Part shown: positions 1-8,129 of the stretch, piece by piece
How the letters are laid out: each line of letters begins with the position of its first letter
How positions within the stretch are numbered: position 1 is the first letter of the stretch
From: an uncultured Bacilli bacterium
GTDB taxonomy: Bacteria; Bacillota_I; Bacilli_A; RFN20; CAG-449
NCBI GenBank assembly: GCA_947593895.1
Contig: CANQDY010000002.1
Location: 1 to 28,927 of the forward strand
Length of the DNA: 28,927 bases
Direction of reading: 5' to 3'
The notes under the pieces: generated by a model
Database searches by the model: none
The model's input: only the letters and a program-made list of their open reading frames with translations
What the model was told of the DNA's origin: nothing
Made by a program: the position numbers and the translations under genes

Positions 1-384
1 CATTTTTTCTTGTTCTCCATATGTTGCAGCACTAGAAGAAAAGACAATTTTATTTACTCCAGATTCTTGCATTGCTTCAAGAAGAGTAATCATTCCATAG
101 ACATTATTATCAAAATAAGCTAAAGGATCTTTCATACTTACACCAACTAATGATAGTGCTGCGAAATGAACAACTGCATCAATTTTCTCTTCTTTTAAAA
201 TCTTTGCGATTTCATTTTTATTTCTAATGTCCACTTGATAAAATTTTGCTCGACTATCAACACTAGAACGATGTCCAGTATTAAGATTATCGACAACAAC
301 AACATCATATCCATGATTTAAAAAATATCTTACATTAATTGAGCCAATATATCCCGCTCCACCTACAATCATAATTTTTGCCAT
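1..384 (-). CDS. galE: UDP-glucose 4-epimerase GalE, N-terminal part (runs off the window)
   Basis: This is the first 128 codons of a short-chain dehydrogenase-type nucleotide-sugar epimerase. GalE interconverts UDP-glucose and UDP-galactose with bound NAD, supplying precursors for surface polysaccharides and galactose use. The sequence shows the NAD-binding glycine motif GGAGYIGS near residue 8, the acidic end of beta-2 (VVVDNLNTGH), the DIRN segment, VHFAALSLVGVS, and the FSSSAATYGE strand carrying the start of the catalytic Ser region. The ATG at 384 has an AGGAGA ribosome site 8 nt upstream, which overlaps the TAG stop of the preceding membrane-protein gene, so the two are translationally close. 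The catalytic YxxxK lies beyond the window edge and cannot be checked. Assignment to GalE rather than another extended SDR epimerase rests on these motifs. Confidence 0.9.
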   Translation of the reverse strand, partial: MAKIMIVGGAGYIGSINVRYFLNHGYDVVVVDNLNTGHRSSVDSRAKFYQVDIRNKNEIAKILKEEKIDAVVHFAALSLVGVSMKDPLAYFDNNVYGMITLLEAMQESGVNKIVFSSSAATYGEQEKM

Positions 385-396
385 TTAATTATTCTC

Positions 397-1473
397 CTAT
401 TTGATAATATCAACAATTTCACTTAAAGTGGTGTCTTCATTTACACATAAAGTATATTTACCACTTCTTAATTCATTATTTAAGCTTTTAATATCCAAAG
501 AAGCATTGGATATTTCTTTATTAGTTTCACTTTCTTTAACACCATAACCGGCATTAAATACATAGCCACCCAATTCTCTAATGGCATTATCCTCATCTAG
601 ATTATTATAAATTGATGTCGATTCAATTAATTTTGGCTTTAATGTTTCTTTAGAAATATAATTTGATGTATAAATACCTCCACTATTTAATACATTAATT
701 GCATAACTTGCATTAATTGTGTAAGCTTCTTTTAAAGTATCAACATATTTTACTTGAAACTTAGTATTCTTGAAAATATCAAATTTTTCTTCTTTTCCAA
801 TTACGACAAAATCATAATGATTCTTAGGTAGTAAATTAATTGCCTCAACTGAAATTACAATTGCCGGTGATGAACTTTTTCCTTTGACACTAATCTTCTT
901 TCGATGATTATTTTCATCTGGAAATGAGTAAATTGTTTCTTCTAATAATTCTTCGCCAGTATAATGATAACAAATTCCTTTACTATCTGATGTTCTAAAT
1001 GATTTACACATCATATAATCGCCAACTTCTAAATCAAAAAGATCAATTTGTTGGTCAATCTTATCTCCTAAATTTTTTCTTAAATTGTTTTCAATTACAA
1101 AAGGATTAGATAATAAATTGATTAACCACACATCATTCTCATAATTTAAATCATCAAATTGAACTCTTGAAGAAGATGTTAATAAATATTTTCCATATAA
1201 AGCAATATCATTTACATCGAGGCTAGAAGAAATATATTTTTCATAAATCTGTTTAGATTTTCCACTAGATTTTCCATTTAGTTGAATAATTTCACTATTG
1301 ATTACTTGTTTCTTTTCAATAATCTTCTTAGCAACTGTATCACCAAGTAAATAAGCAAAATAGCATAATAAAATTGCGTTAGCAACAATTAAGCATCCAC
1401 GTACTCTTTTCTTTTGACGAATTTTTCTTTTTAACTCTTCTTCTTCAGAAAACTCTTTTAATTCCTCTGCCAT
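397..1473 (-). CDS. Unrecognised single-pass membrane protein between asnS and galE
   Basis: I do not recognise a family for this 358-aa protein. It has a charged, Glu/Lys/Arg-rich cytoplasmic N-terminus (residues 1-25, likely coiled), one membrane helix at about 26-46, and about 310 extracytoplasmic residues. The outer part has a mixed alpha/beta look with segments such as LFDLEVGDYMMCKSF near 145-160 and a repeated-looking Asn/Ser-rich stretch near 250-300. No catalytic signature, lipobox or sorting signal is visible. The start has an AGGAGAG ribosome site and lies 15 bp after asnS; the gene ends on TAG 12 bp before galE. Co-transcription with galE suggests a cell-envelope role, but that is only context. 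Confidence 0.7.
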   Translation of the reverse strand: MAEELKEFSEEEELKRKIRQKKRVRGCLIVANAILLCYFAYLLGDTVAKKIIEKKQVINSEIIQLNGKSSGKSKQIYEKYISSSLDVNDIALYGKYLLTSSSRVQFDDLNYENDVWLINLLSNPFVIENNLRKNLGDKIDQQIDLFDLEVGDYMMCKSFRTSDSKGICYHYTGEELLEETIYSFPDENNHRKKISVKGKSSSPAIVISVEAINLLPKNHYDFVVIGKEEKFDIFKNTKFQVKYVDTLKEAYTINASYAINVLNSGGIYTSNYISKETLKPKLIESTSIYNNLDEDNAIRELGGYVFNAGYGVKESETNKEISNASLDIKSLNNELRSGKYTLCVNEDTTLSEIVDIIK

Positions 1474-1488
1474 TAAACTCTCCTACAA

Positions 1489-2874
1489 TTAATAATCGAT
1501 TTTACCATAAGTTCTAGGGAAAGGTTCAACATCACGAATATTTTCCATACCACTCAAATACATTAATAACCTTTCAAATCCAATTCCAAATCCAGCATGC
1601 TTACATCCACCATATCTTCTTAAATCCAGATACCATTGATAATCTTCCATTTTCATTTTTGCGTCAATCATTTTTTGCTTAAGTACTTCATAACGCTCTT
1701 CTCTTTGCGATCCACCTACTAATTCTCCGATTCCCGGAACTAATAAGTCGCATGCAGCAACAGTCTTTCCATCATCATTTTCACGCATATAAAATGATTT
1801 AATTTCTTTAGGATAATTTATTAAAAATACCGGACCTTTTACAAATTCTTCAGTGATATATCTTTCATGTTCACTTTGTAAGTCTAATCCCCAATAAATG
1901 TTTTTATTTTCAAAATGGTGTCCTTCTTTAACTGCATTTTGTAAAATTTCAATTGCTTCAGTGTATTCCATTCTTCTAAAAGGAGTATTAATTACATGGT
2001 TCAATCTGCTCTTCAAAGTTGAATCAATAAATTTATCAAAGAAGTTCATTTCTTCTGGAGCATTTTCAAAACAATATTTAATGCAATAAATTAAGCAATC
2101 TTCAATTAATTGCATATCATCTTCTAAATCCGCGAAAGCAATTTCAGGTTCAATCATCCAAAATTCAGAAGCATGAGTTTTAGTATTTGATTTTTCACTT
2201 CTAAATGTCGGACCAAAAGTATATACATCTCTGAAAGCCATTGCAAATGCTTCAACATGAATTTGACCAGAACCCGATAACAAAGTAGTTTTACCAAAAT
2301 AACTATTTGGATCTTTATCATTAGTTACACAATGAAACATATTATCGCCCTCACAGGAAATTCCCGTTAATATTGGTGTATGAACATAAACAAATCCTTG
2401 ATCTTGAAAAAATTCATGTATAGCCATTGAAAGAACGCTTCTTAATCTAAATACCGCATTAAATGTATTTGTTCTTGGTCTTAAATAAGCAAGATCTCTT
2501 AAATATTCAAAACTATGTCTTTTCTTTTGTAAAGGATATGACGGATCAACATTACCTTCAATTTCAATTGATTTAACTTGAACTTCAAAAGGTTGCTTTC
2601 CGTTTTCAGTCAAAACAAATTTCCCTTTTACATCAATTGAGCATCCTGTTAATAAATGAGAAACTTCCTCATAGTTAGAAAGTGATTTATCATAAACCAA
2701 CTGAAGATTTTTAAAATATGTTCCATCATTAAATTCAATAAACCCAATAGAACCGTTATCACGGTTAGTTTTAATCCAGCCCTCAAGTTCAATTTCATCA
2801 ATCAAATCCAGGACTAAGTAATCACCATAGTTATATGATTCATATAATTCTCTAACCGTTTTAAATTCTTCCAT
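1489..2874 (-). CDS. asnS: Asparagine--tRNA ligase
   Basis: AsnRS charges tRNA-Asn with asparagine in the cytoplasm. The 461-aa length is normal. An N-terminal OB-fold anticodon-binding domain (about residues 1-115, with IELEGWIKTNRDNGSIGFI) is followed by the class II catalytic core. The core shows TPILTGISCEG (motif 1 region), motif 2 FGPTFRSEKSNTKTHASEFW followed by MIEPE, and motif 3 GFGIGFERLLMYLSG near the C-terminus. The HxSEFWMIEPE form separates AsnRS from AspRS and LysRS. The start has a strong AGGAGG site at about 2880-2886. The gene is first in a leftward operon with the membrane protein and galE. I see no T-box leader upstream. Confidence 0.96.
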   Translation of the reverse strand: MEEFKTVRELYESYNYGDYLVLDLIDEIELEGWIKTNRDNGSIGFIEFNDGTYFKNLQLVYDKSLSNYEEVSHLLTGCSIDVKGKFVLTENGKQPFEVQVKSIEIEGNVDPSYPLQKKRHSFEYLRDLAYLRPRTNTFNAVFRLRSVLSMAIHEFFQDQGFVYVHTPILTGISCEGDNMFHCVTNDKDPNSYFGKTTLLSGSGQIHVEAFAMAFRDVYTFGPTFRSEKSNTKTHASEFWMIEPEIAFADLEDDMQLIEDCLIYCIKYCFENAPEEMNFFDKFIDSTLKSRLNHVINTPFRRMEYTEAIEILQNAVKEGHHFENKNIYWGLDLQSEHERYITEEFVKGPVFLINYPKEIKSFYMRENDDGKTVAACDLLVPGIGELVGGSQREERYEVLKQKMIDAKMKMEDYQWYLDLRRYGGCKHAGFGIGFERLLMYLSGMENIRDVEPFPRTYGKIDY

Positions 2875-2904
2875 AATTTGGCCTCCTATTAATGGTTCCT
2901 TTTC

Positions 2905-2933
2905 ATTATAACTTTTTATTATTTAAAAATTAA
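2905..2933 (-). promoter_or_regulatory. Probable asnS promoter
   Basis: On the minus strand a perfect TATAAT lies at 2905-2910, with a weak -35 (TTAATT) at 2928-2933 and a 17-bp spacer. The predicted start near 2898 gives a leader of about 24 nt containing the asnS ribosome site. This leaves no room for a riboswitch or T-box. Confidence 0.5.
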
Positions 2934-3112
2934 TACAAATATTAATTTTATAGGTTAATTTTATTCTTATTAGGTAAAAAATAAAAGACAAAACTAATTT
3001 GCTAAATCAAATTTTGATTTTATATATGCAAACATTAATCGCAATTTATTCCATTTTTTATAGAATTAATTATCTATGATAAAGATAATTTATAAATATT
3101 TTTGAAATTTTA

Positions 3113-3130
3113 ATTTATTTGCAAATAAAT
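3113..3130. repeat. Perfect 18-bp palindrome in the asnS / DUF5011-gene divergent spacer
   Basis: ATTTATTTGCAAATAAAT is its own reverse complement and ends 17 bp before the ATG at 3148, just ahead of the ribosome site. Two other inverted repeats lie in the same spacer: AATTATCT/AGATAATT at 3068-3090 and AAATCAA/TTGATTT at 3004-3020. In such AT-rich DNA some palindromes arise by chance. The position just upstream of a divergently transcribed secreted-protein gene makes an operator possible. Confidence 0.4.
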
Positions 3131-3147
3131 ATTAGAGAGGATCAATT

Positions 3148-4923
3148 ATGAAATGGAAAATATTTTCTTTGCTTTTAATTTTCAATAATTCCATATTGCT
3201 AGAGAGAAGCCAAAATAAAAATATGACATTAAATAACCAAAATCGTATCATTTCCACTTTTAGAATGTGTGATTATCAAAATAATATTGAGAACTATTTT
3301 TTAGGGAACTCAATTTATGAATTGAACACAAATTGTTTTGCCTTAAATCAATCACTAATTCTTAACAAACCAGAAAGTAATCATCTAACCATTACTTTAG
3401 AGTTTGAACAAGACTTGAATCAAATAAATATCGATGAAATTGAAATTAGTTGCGTTCTTTCTGATATAAACCAAAATGATAATATTTTTAATAAAAATAG
3501 CAAGTATCATTCAATTGATGAACTTATAAAAGATAAATCATTATACTACGACTATTCTATTTATCATAACCAAATTTATATTCAATACAACATTACTACT
3601 CTTCCTCGTAACATTTTTATTCTAAATGGATCAGATTTTGAAAATTATTTCTATATAAAAGTCAATTCTAAAACCCATTTGAAACTTCTAAGATTTATGA
3701 TGAATGATTATTATTCATCTTGTGATGAGTACTATAAATATTATCAGTTCAAAAACCATTCTGTCGGTGATTATATAAATTCATCAAAAATATATTATCA
3801 TGATGACTATTTTAAATTAGAAAGTGACATTGAAAAACCTCTATCTCTACAAGAAATCACTTCTCAAATTAAATCCTATGATTACACAGATCAAAAACAA
3901 ATTGATTTTAAAATTATAGATTCAGGCTATCAAGATGCTATAAACAACCATCAAATTGGAACATATTATGTTGACCTTTTTGCTGAAAACTCAATTAATG
4001 AAAAATCAATCCTTCATTTAATATTAACCTTGAAAGATTTAACTCCTCCAATAATAAGTGGGAAAACTAGTAATATCATTAGAATTCCACTATCAGAATG
4101 TAGCGAAATAAATAATATCATTTATCTAGATAATTATGTCCAAATTAAAGATAATATCGATCAAAATCTACATTTAGACTCTCCTTATAATTATTTTATT
4201 TTTCATAGTCTTGGCAAACAAAAAACAATTTTATCCGCAACAGATTTAAGTGGAAATACCTCTAAACAAGATATAATTATTGAAGTTTATGATGATATTC
4301 CTCCTATAATTGAGGGAAAATCAAAATTAATTGTTTATCCTTACCAATATCAAAATAGTCAGGATATTGTAGATAAATACTTCAAGATAAGTGATAATGT
4401 AGAACTTATTAAAACCGAAATTATTGAAGATACATACTCAAATAATATTTCAAAAACCGGCAATTATCAATTTACAATTAAAGCAACAGATTCAAACAAT
4501 AATGTTTCAAATCAAATTGTAGAAGTAGTAGTAGATCCTTTATCTAATCCCGTTTTCTTTATTAATGAAGTAAATCTAAATTTAAAATCAACTAATAAAT
4601 ATTTATCTGCAGAAGAAATGATTAATATATTAGTTTCAGAAAACAAAATTAAACAGAAAAAATATCAAATTGTAGAATATTGCGAAAACACATATATCTT
4701 AAACTATCAAAATCCAGGAGAATATCAAATTACAATTGCCTGCTATAATCAAGATTATAATAAAGAATACATCAAGGTTTTCTTGACTATAGAAAAAGAT
4801 AATAAAAAAGATGATTCTTCTTTTATTGGAAAGGTAACCACCTTTTTCAAAAGATTAGTTTCTATTATTAACCACTTTTTTTCTACGATAAAAAGATTCT
4901 TTCTTAATTTTTTTCATAGATAA
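3148..4923 (+). CDS. Secreted protein with Ig-like (DUF5011-type) repeats and amphipathic C-terminal tail
   Basis: This 591-aa protein has a signal-like N-terminus (MKWK followed by hydrophobic IFSLLLIFNNSILL), a unique region of about 200 residues rich in Asn, Tyr and Ser, and then tandem Ig-like beta-sandwich units at about 235-296, 298-381, 384-463 and 466-549. Units begin with TPPIISG or IPPIIEG, and two carry the ATDLSGN / ATDSNNN turn typical of DUF5011 / bacterial Ig-like domains. The last 35 residues (about 557-591) form a strongly amphipathic, Phe-rich basic helix instead of an LPxTG or a membrane span. The ATG has an AGAGAGG site 8 nt upstream. It is an isolated plus-strand gene whose 3' end overlaps the next gene by 20 bp. 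A role in surface adhesion or envelope binding is inferred. Confidence 0.75.
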   Translation: MKWKIFSLLLIFNNSILLERSQNKNMTLNNQNRIISTFRMCDYQNNIENYFLGNSIYELNTNCFALNQSLILNKPESNHLTITLEFEQDLNQINIDEIEISCVLSDINQNDNIFNKNSKYHSIDELIKDKSLYYDYSIYHNQIYIQYNITTLPRNIFILNGSDFENYFYIKVNSKTHLKLLRFMMNDYYSSCDEYYKYYQFKNHSVGDYINSSKIYYHDDYFKLESDIEKPLSLQEITSQIKSYDYTDQKQIDFKIIDSGYQDAINNHQIGTYYVDLFAENSINEKSILHLILTLKDLTPPIISGKTSNIIRIPLSECSEINNIIYLDNYVQIKDNIDQNLHLDSPYNYFIFHSLGKQKTILSATDLSGNTSKQDIIIEVYDDIPPIIEGKSKLIVYPYQYQNSQDIVDKYFKISDNVELIKTEIIEDTYSNNISKTGNYQFTIKATDSNNNVSNQIVEVVVDPLSNPVFFINEVNLNLKSTNKYLSAEEMINILVSENKIKQKKYQIVEYCENTYILNYQNPGEYQITIACYNQDYNKEYIKVFLTIEKDNKKDDSSFIGKVTTFFKRLVSIINHFFSTIKRFFLNFFHR

Positions 4924-6835
4924 TATAATCTTTATAGATATTTTTTATCATTTTATTTTTGCTACTAAATGATAGAGCAAAAGCATTAACGTCAATTCTA
5001 TTTTGCAAATATTCTCTAATATTTTCTAATTGTTTTTGAAATTCCTTTGATCTAACATTTCCTAAAACTATAACCACTAACTTATAGCTATTAAAATTAA
5101 ATTTTTCAAACATCATTAACGTCTGAACATTTGTTTGTAATTTAATATAATTGATAATTTCTTGATAAACTTGATTGTTTGTATTAATTTCATGAATATC
5201 GTTTTTATCATAAATTACGCTCTCTTTATCGATTTTGTTTTGAGTAATTAGTCTTCGCATTTCATAATATCTATCAACTAAAGCATTATTTTTTTCTTCA
5301 TCACCCATTTGACTATAAAAATTAGAAAGAAGCATAATCGCATTAATTTTAAATTCATCCTTGAAGAAGTAACGGTTTAAATAATTTTCACATTCATAAG
5401 AGTTATAACCCTTTATATAAATATTACCTATTAACACATTCAATACATCAGAATTATTATTTTCTTCAAATAATTTTAGTGATAAATTTAAGGCTTTATC
5501 AAAATCCTTTAAAGTATAGTAGGCTAAAGCAATTTCTAATTTGTCAGCAAAAGATAAATCTTCAATATTTTTTTCTGTTTCAATTAATTCTCTTGCCGAT
5601 GTAATTGCCTGAAAATTTTTTATCATATAATTTCCAACACTAATCTGGTTTCCAAGTGGAAGCATCTTACTAATTTTTCTTAATTCGTCATTATCATTAA
5701 TATCTAAAGAATATTTAAATTCCTCATTTCCATAGCGTTTGACTATTTCCGCAAAAGTAATCTCTTCTTCTGATTTAAAATTTATTGCTTTTTTTCCGAT
5801 ATTTAAAATCCATTGATTATTTTCAATAAGATTCTTTTTTATTAAAATAAGCGATTGATAGTAGTTAGAATTATCTATTTTTAGATAATCAACTGGAACC
5901 ATAAAGTCACTGATATTTTTATATAATTGCTTTTTATATTTTGCCGCTAAAAAAGCTGAATAGTGATTATATGCTTTACTCATTTCATAAGGTTCAGATT
6001 CATTCTCGCTTTTTAAGTAATTCATAAATATTATAAGAGTTTCAAAATATTCATTACTAATTCTTGATTCTAGTGGGAAAAGTCCTCGATTAGATATAAA
6101 ATTTGCAACTTGATATAATTCAGAATAAAAATAAAATGTCTGAAATTTTTTATTACTCAAGGGAGTACATAAGTGAAAGAAAAAAGCTTTAATTTCCTCA
6201 TCATTAAGGATATACAATAAATCAATTCCAAAGGAAATATTAAAAACTCCATTAGAAAAATAAAAATATGAATTTATTCCCTCAGTTGCAATAAGATAGA
6301 TTTCTTTTTTGATGCTTAATTCTTTTTTTACTTCATTTAAAAGATCATAATATCTCTTAAATTCCTTTTTTTTCAAGTACAAGAGTTTATTCTTTTTGAA
6401 TATCAAAGTATTTTGCAAATAACTTCCAAGTATTGCACTGGCAATTAATGAATATGGATTTTTGGTCAAATAACCGATAGCTAAAGGAAAAAGAAGTTCC
6501 ATGATTAAAGCAAATGACAAAAACGAAAATATATAAATAGTTTTCATTTTTATTTTATTTTGCAAATGACTAAAATCAGATAAAAAATCACTGTTTACAT
6601 TAAATTGATTTTTTCTGATCATTCTAATTTTCATATAAAAAGTCATGATTTTTATAAATATTGAATAAACTATAATAAATATTGTTAATCCAATAATTGA
6701 CCAACTGATAATGTCATAAATCTTATTATCTAGTTCAGTAAAAACATCTTTTATCAAAAATATTGATGCAATAATATATCCGATAAAAAGTATATACGCT
6801 GTTATAGTCAAAATAATTCTTTTTATTCTTTTCAT
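4904..6835 (-). CDS. Membrane protein: catalytically degenerate M48-like peptidase domain plus TPR-like repeats
   Basis: This 643-aa protein has four predicted membrane helices (about 8-28, 42-65, 99-121 and 127-145). A soluble segment at about 160-310 has the layout of an M48 (HtpX/BepA-like) peptidase: an NSYFYFSNG strand, the GIDLLYILNDEEIKAFFFH helix, and later a helix resembling the third-ligand region (AYNHYSAFLAAKY). The expected HExxH reads HLCTP (221-225) and no Glu-x-x-x-Asp ligand is visible, so zinc binding and catalysis should be lost. Residues about 425-530 contain helical TPR-like repeats (ALAYYTLKDFDKALNL, then VLIGNIYIKG), followed by an alpha/beta C-terminal domain. It is last in the run headed by the HtrA-like gene, 62 bp after the aminopeptidase. 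The M48 assignment is an inference from pattern. Confidence 0.6.
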   Translation of the reverse strand: MKRIKRIILTITAYILFIGYIIASIFLIKDVFTELDNKIYDIISWSIIGLTIFIIVYSIFIKIMTFYMKIRMIRKNQFNVNSDFLSDFSHLQNKIKMKTIYIFSFLSFALIMELLFPLAIGYLTKNPYSLIASAILGSYLQNTLIFKKNKLLYLKKKEFKRYYDLLNEVKKELSIKKEIYLIATEGINSYFYFSNGVFNISFGIDLLYILNDEEIKAFFFHLCTPLSNKKFQTFYFYSELYQVANFISNRGLFPLESRISNEYFETLIIFMNYLKSENESEPYEMSKAYNHYSAFLAAKYKKQLYKNISDFMVPVDYLKIDNSNYYQSLILIKKNLIENNQWILNIGKKAINFKSEEEITFAEIVKRYGNEEFKYSLDINDNDELRKISKMLPLGNQISVGNYMIKNFQAITSARELIETEKNIEDLSFADKLEIALAYYTLKDFDKALNLSLKLFEENNNSDVLNVLIGNIYIKGYNSYECENYLNRYFFKDEFKINAIMLLSNFYSQMGDEEKNNALVDRYYEMRRLITQNKIDKESVIYDKNDIHEINTNNQVYQEIINYIKLQTNVQTLMMFEKFNFNSYKLVVIVLGNVRSKEFQKQLENIREYLQNRIDVNAFALSFSSKNKMIKNIYKDYIIYEKN

Positions 6836-6897
6836 TTTTATTTACTCTTTTAAATTACCTCATTTGGACATATGCAAATTTAGAATAGAATAGTTTA

Positions 6898-8124
6898 TTA
6901 AAATGCCCAGTTACCATCTTTGAATATTTGTATTTTTTCTTTATTTTCTGTAATGCCAACAATTGAAAGATCTTTACTTCCTATCATAAAATCAGTATGA
7001 ATAATCGAATCATTTATACCAAGATTATTTAGTTCTTCTTTAGAGTATTTTTCATAATTATCAATTACATTAGTAAATCCCATTCCTAATGCAAGATGGC
7101 ATGAAGCATTTTCATCATACAATGTTTCATAAAATAAAATACCAGTATTATTAATTGGTGAATCATAAGCGATTAAAGCAACTTCTCCTAAGTATGAAGA
7201 ACTTTCATCCATATTAATCATTTCTTTTAATAAATCTTCATTTTTTTCTGCATGAACTTCAACGACCTTTCCTTTGTGGAATTTCAATGAAAAATTTTCA
7301 ATTAACTCACCTTGATAAGATAATGGTTTTGCAGAAACTACAACGCCTTCAGCAAGTCCTTTTTTGGGTGAAGTAAAAATTTCTTCAGAAGGAATATTTG
7401 GATTAAAAATAACTTTTGAAGATATGGTTCTTTCACATCCACCAATAAATCTGGCCTCAGGAATAAGTCCAACAGTAAAATCTGTTCCATTACTTGATGT
7501 ATAATGTAGTTCTTTCAATTTTAACGAATTCAAGTATTTGCATTTTTTCATTAAATTTTCATTATGTTTTTTCCAATTATCAATTGGATCACCATAAACT
7601 CTTGATGTTTTAAAAATTGCATCCCACAAAGCTTCTTTTGCTTTTTTTGAACTTAAATCAGGAAATACTTTTTTAGCCCACTTTTCACTAGATGCACCGG
7701 CAATACACCACTGTTCCTTATTTTCAATTTGATCAATATATGGTTTAGTAACTGAATATATTGCTTTTCTTGATAACGATACTTTCTTTTGATTGATTCC
7801 CTTCATTCCATTTGGATCATCACTAACAATATAAAGTCTGGCAGGTAAAACTTCTACCCGATGCTTTAGTTTTTCAACTTCCCATTTTTCCATTTTTGAT
7901 AAAGTCTTGATAGAACGATATTTATAATGTAATTTACTTAATTCCTGGCAATCCCATTCTACTATAACTTTCTTTGCTCCTACTTTATATCCCCATTTAA
8001 CAATTTCAAGAACTAATGGTTTTTGATCAATGCTTGCATAAACAGTTAACTCTTGTCCCTTTTGAAGATTGACTCCAATCTTAACTAATAGTTCGGCATA
8101 TTTTTTTAACAATTGTTTTTTCAT
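6898..8124 (-). CDS. M29-family aminopeptidase (AmpS/PepS type)
   Basis: M29 enzymes are cytoplasmic dimetal aminopeptidases that remove N-terminal residues from peptides. The 408-aa length matches the family. The conserved landmarks are present in order: the N-terminal fold LLVKIGVNLQKGQELTVYAS, the ERTISSKVIFNPNIPSEEIF segment with a metal-ligand Glu near 248, GEVALIAYDSPI with Glu 314, YETLYDENASCHLALG with His 343, and IHTDFMIGS with His 376 and Asp 378. It starts 5 bp after the GPH symporter stop with an AAGGGAA ribosome site inside the end of that gene, so the two are coupled. In this operon it may finish hydrolysis of peptides made by the upstream protease or brought in by the transporter; that link is inferred. 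Confidence 0.93.
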   Translation of the reverse strand: MKKQLLKKYAELLVKIGVNLQKGQELTVYASIDQKPLVLEIVKWGYKVGAKKVIVEWDCQELSKLHYKYRSIKTLSKMEKWEVEKLKHRVEVLPARLYIVSDDPNGMKGINQKKVSLSRKAIYSVTKPYIDQIENKEQWCIAGASSEKWAKKVFPDLSSKKAKEALWDAIFKTSRVYGDPIDNWKKHNENLMKKCKYLNSLKLKELHYTSSNGTDFTVGLIPEARFIGGCERTISSKVIFNPNIPSEEIFTSPKKGLAEGVVVSAKPLSYQGELIENFSLKFHKGKVVEVHAEKNEDLLKEMINMDESSSYLGEVALIAYDSPINNTGILFYETLYDENASCHLALGMGFTNVIDNYEKYSKEELNNLGINDSIIHTDFMIGSKDLSIVGITENKEKIQIFKDGNWAF

Positions 8125-8129
8125 GTTAT

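Noticed and set aside
2875..3147. T-box or other riboswitch ahead of asnS
   Set aside because: The TATAAT at 2905-2910 leaves a leader of only about 24 nt, and no T-box-like sequence is visible.
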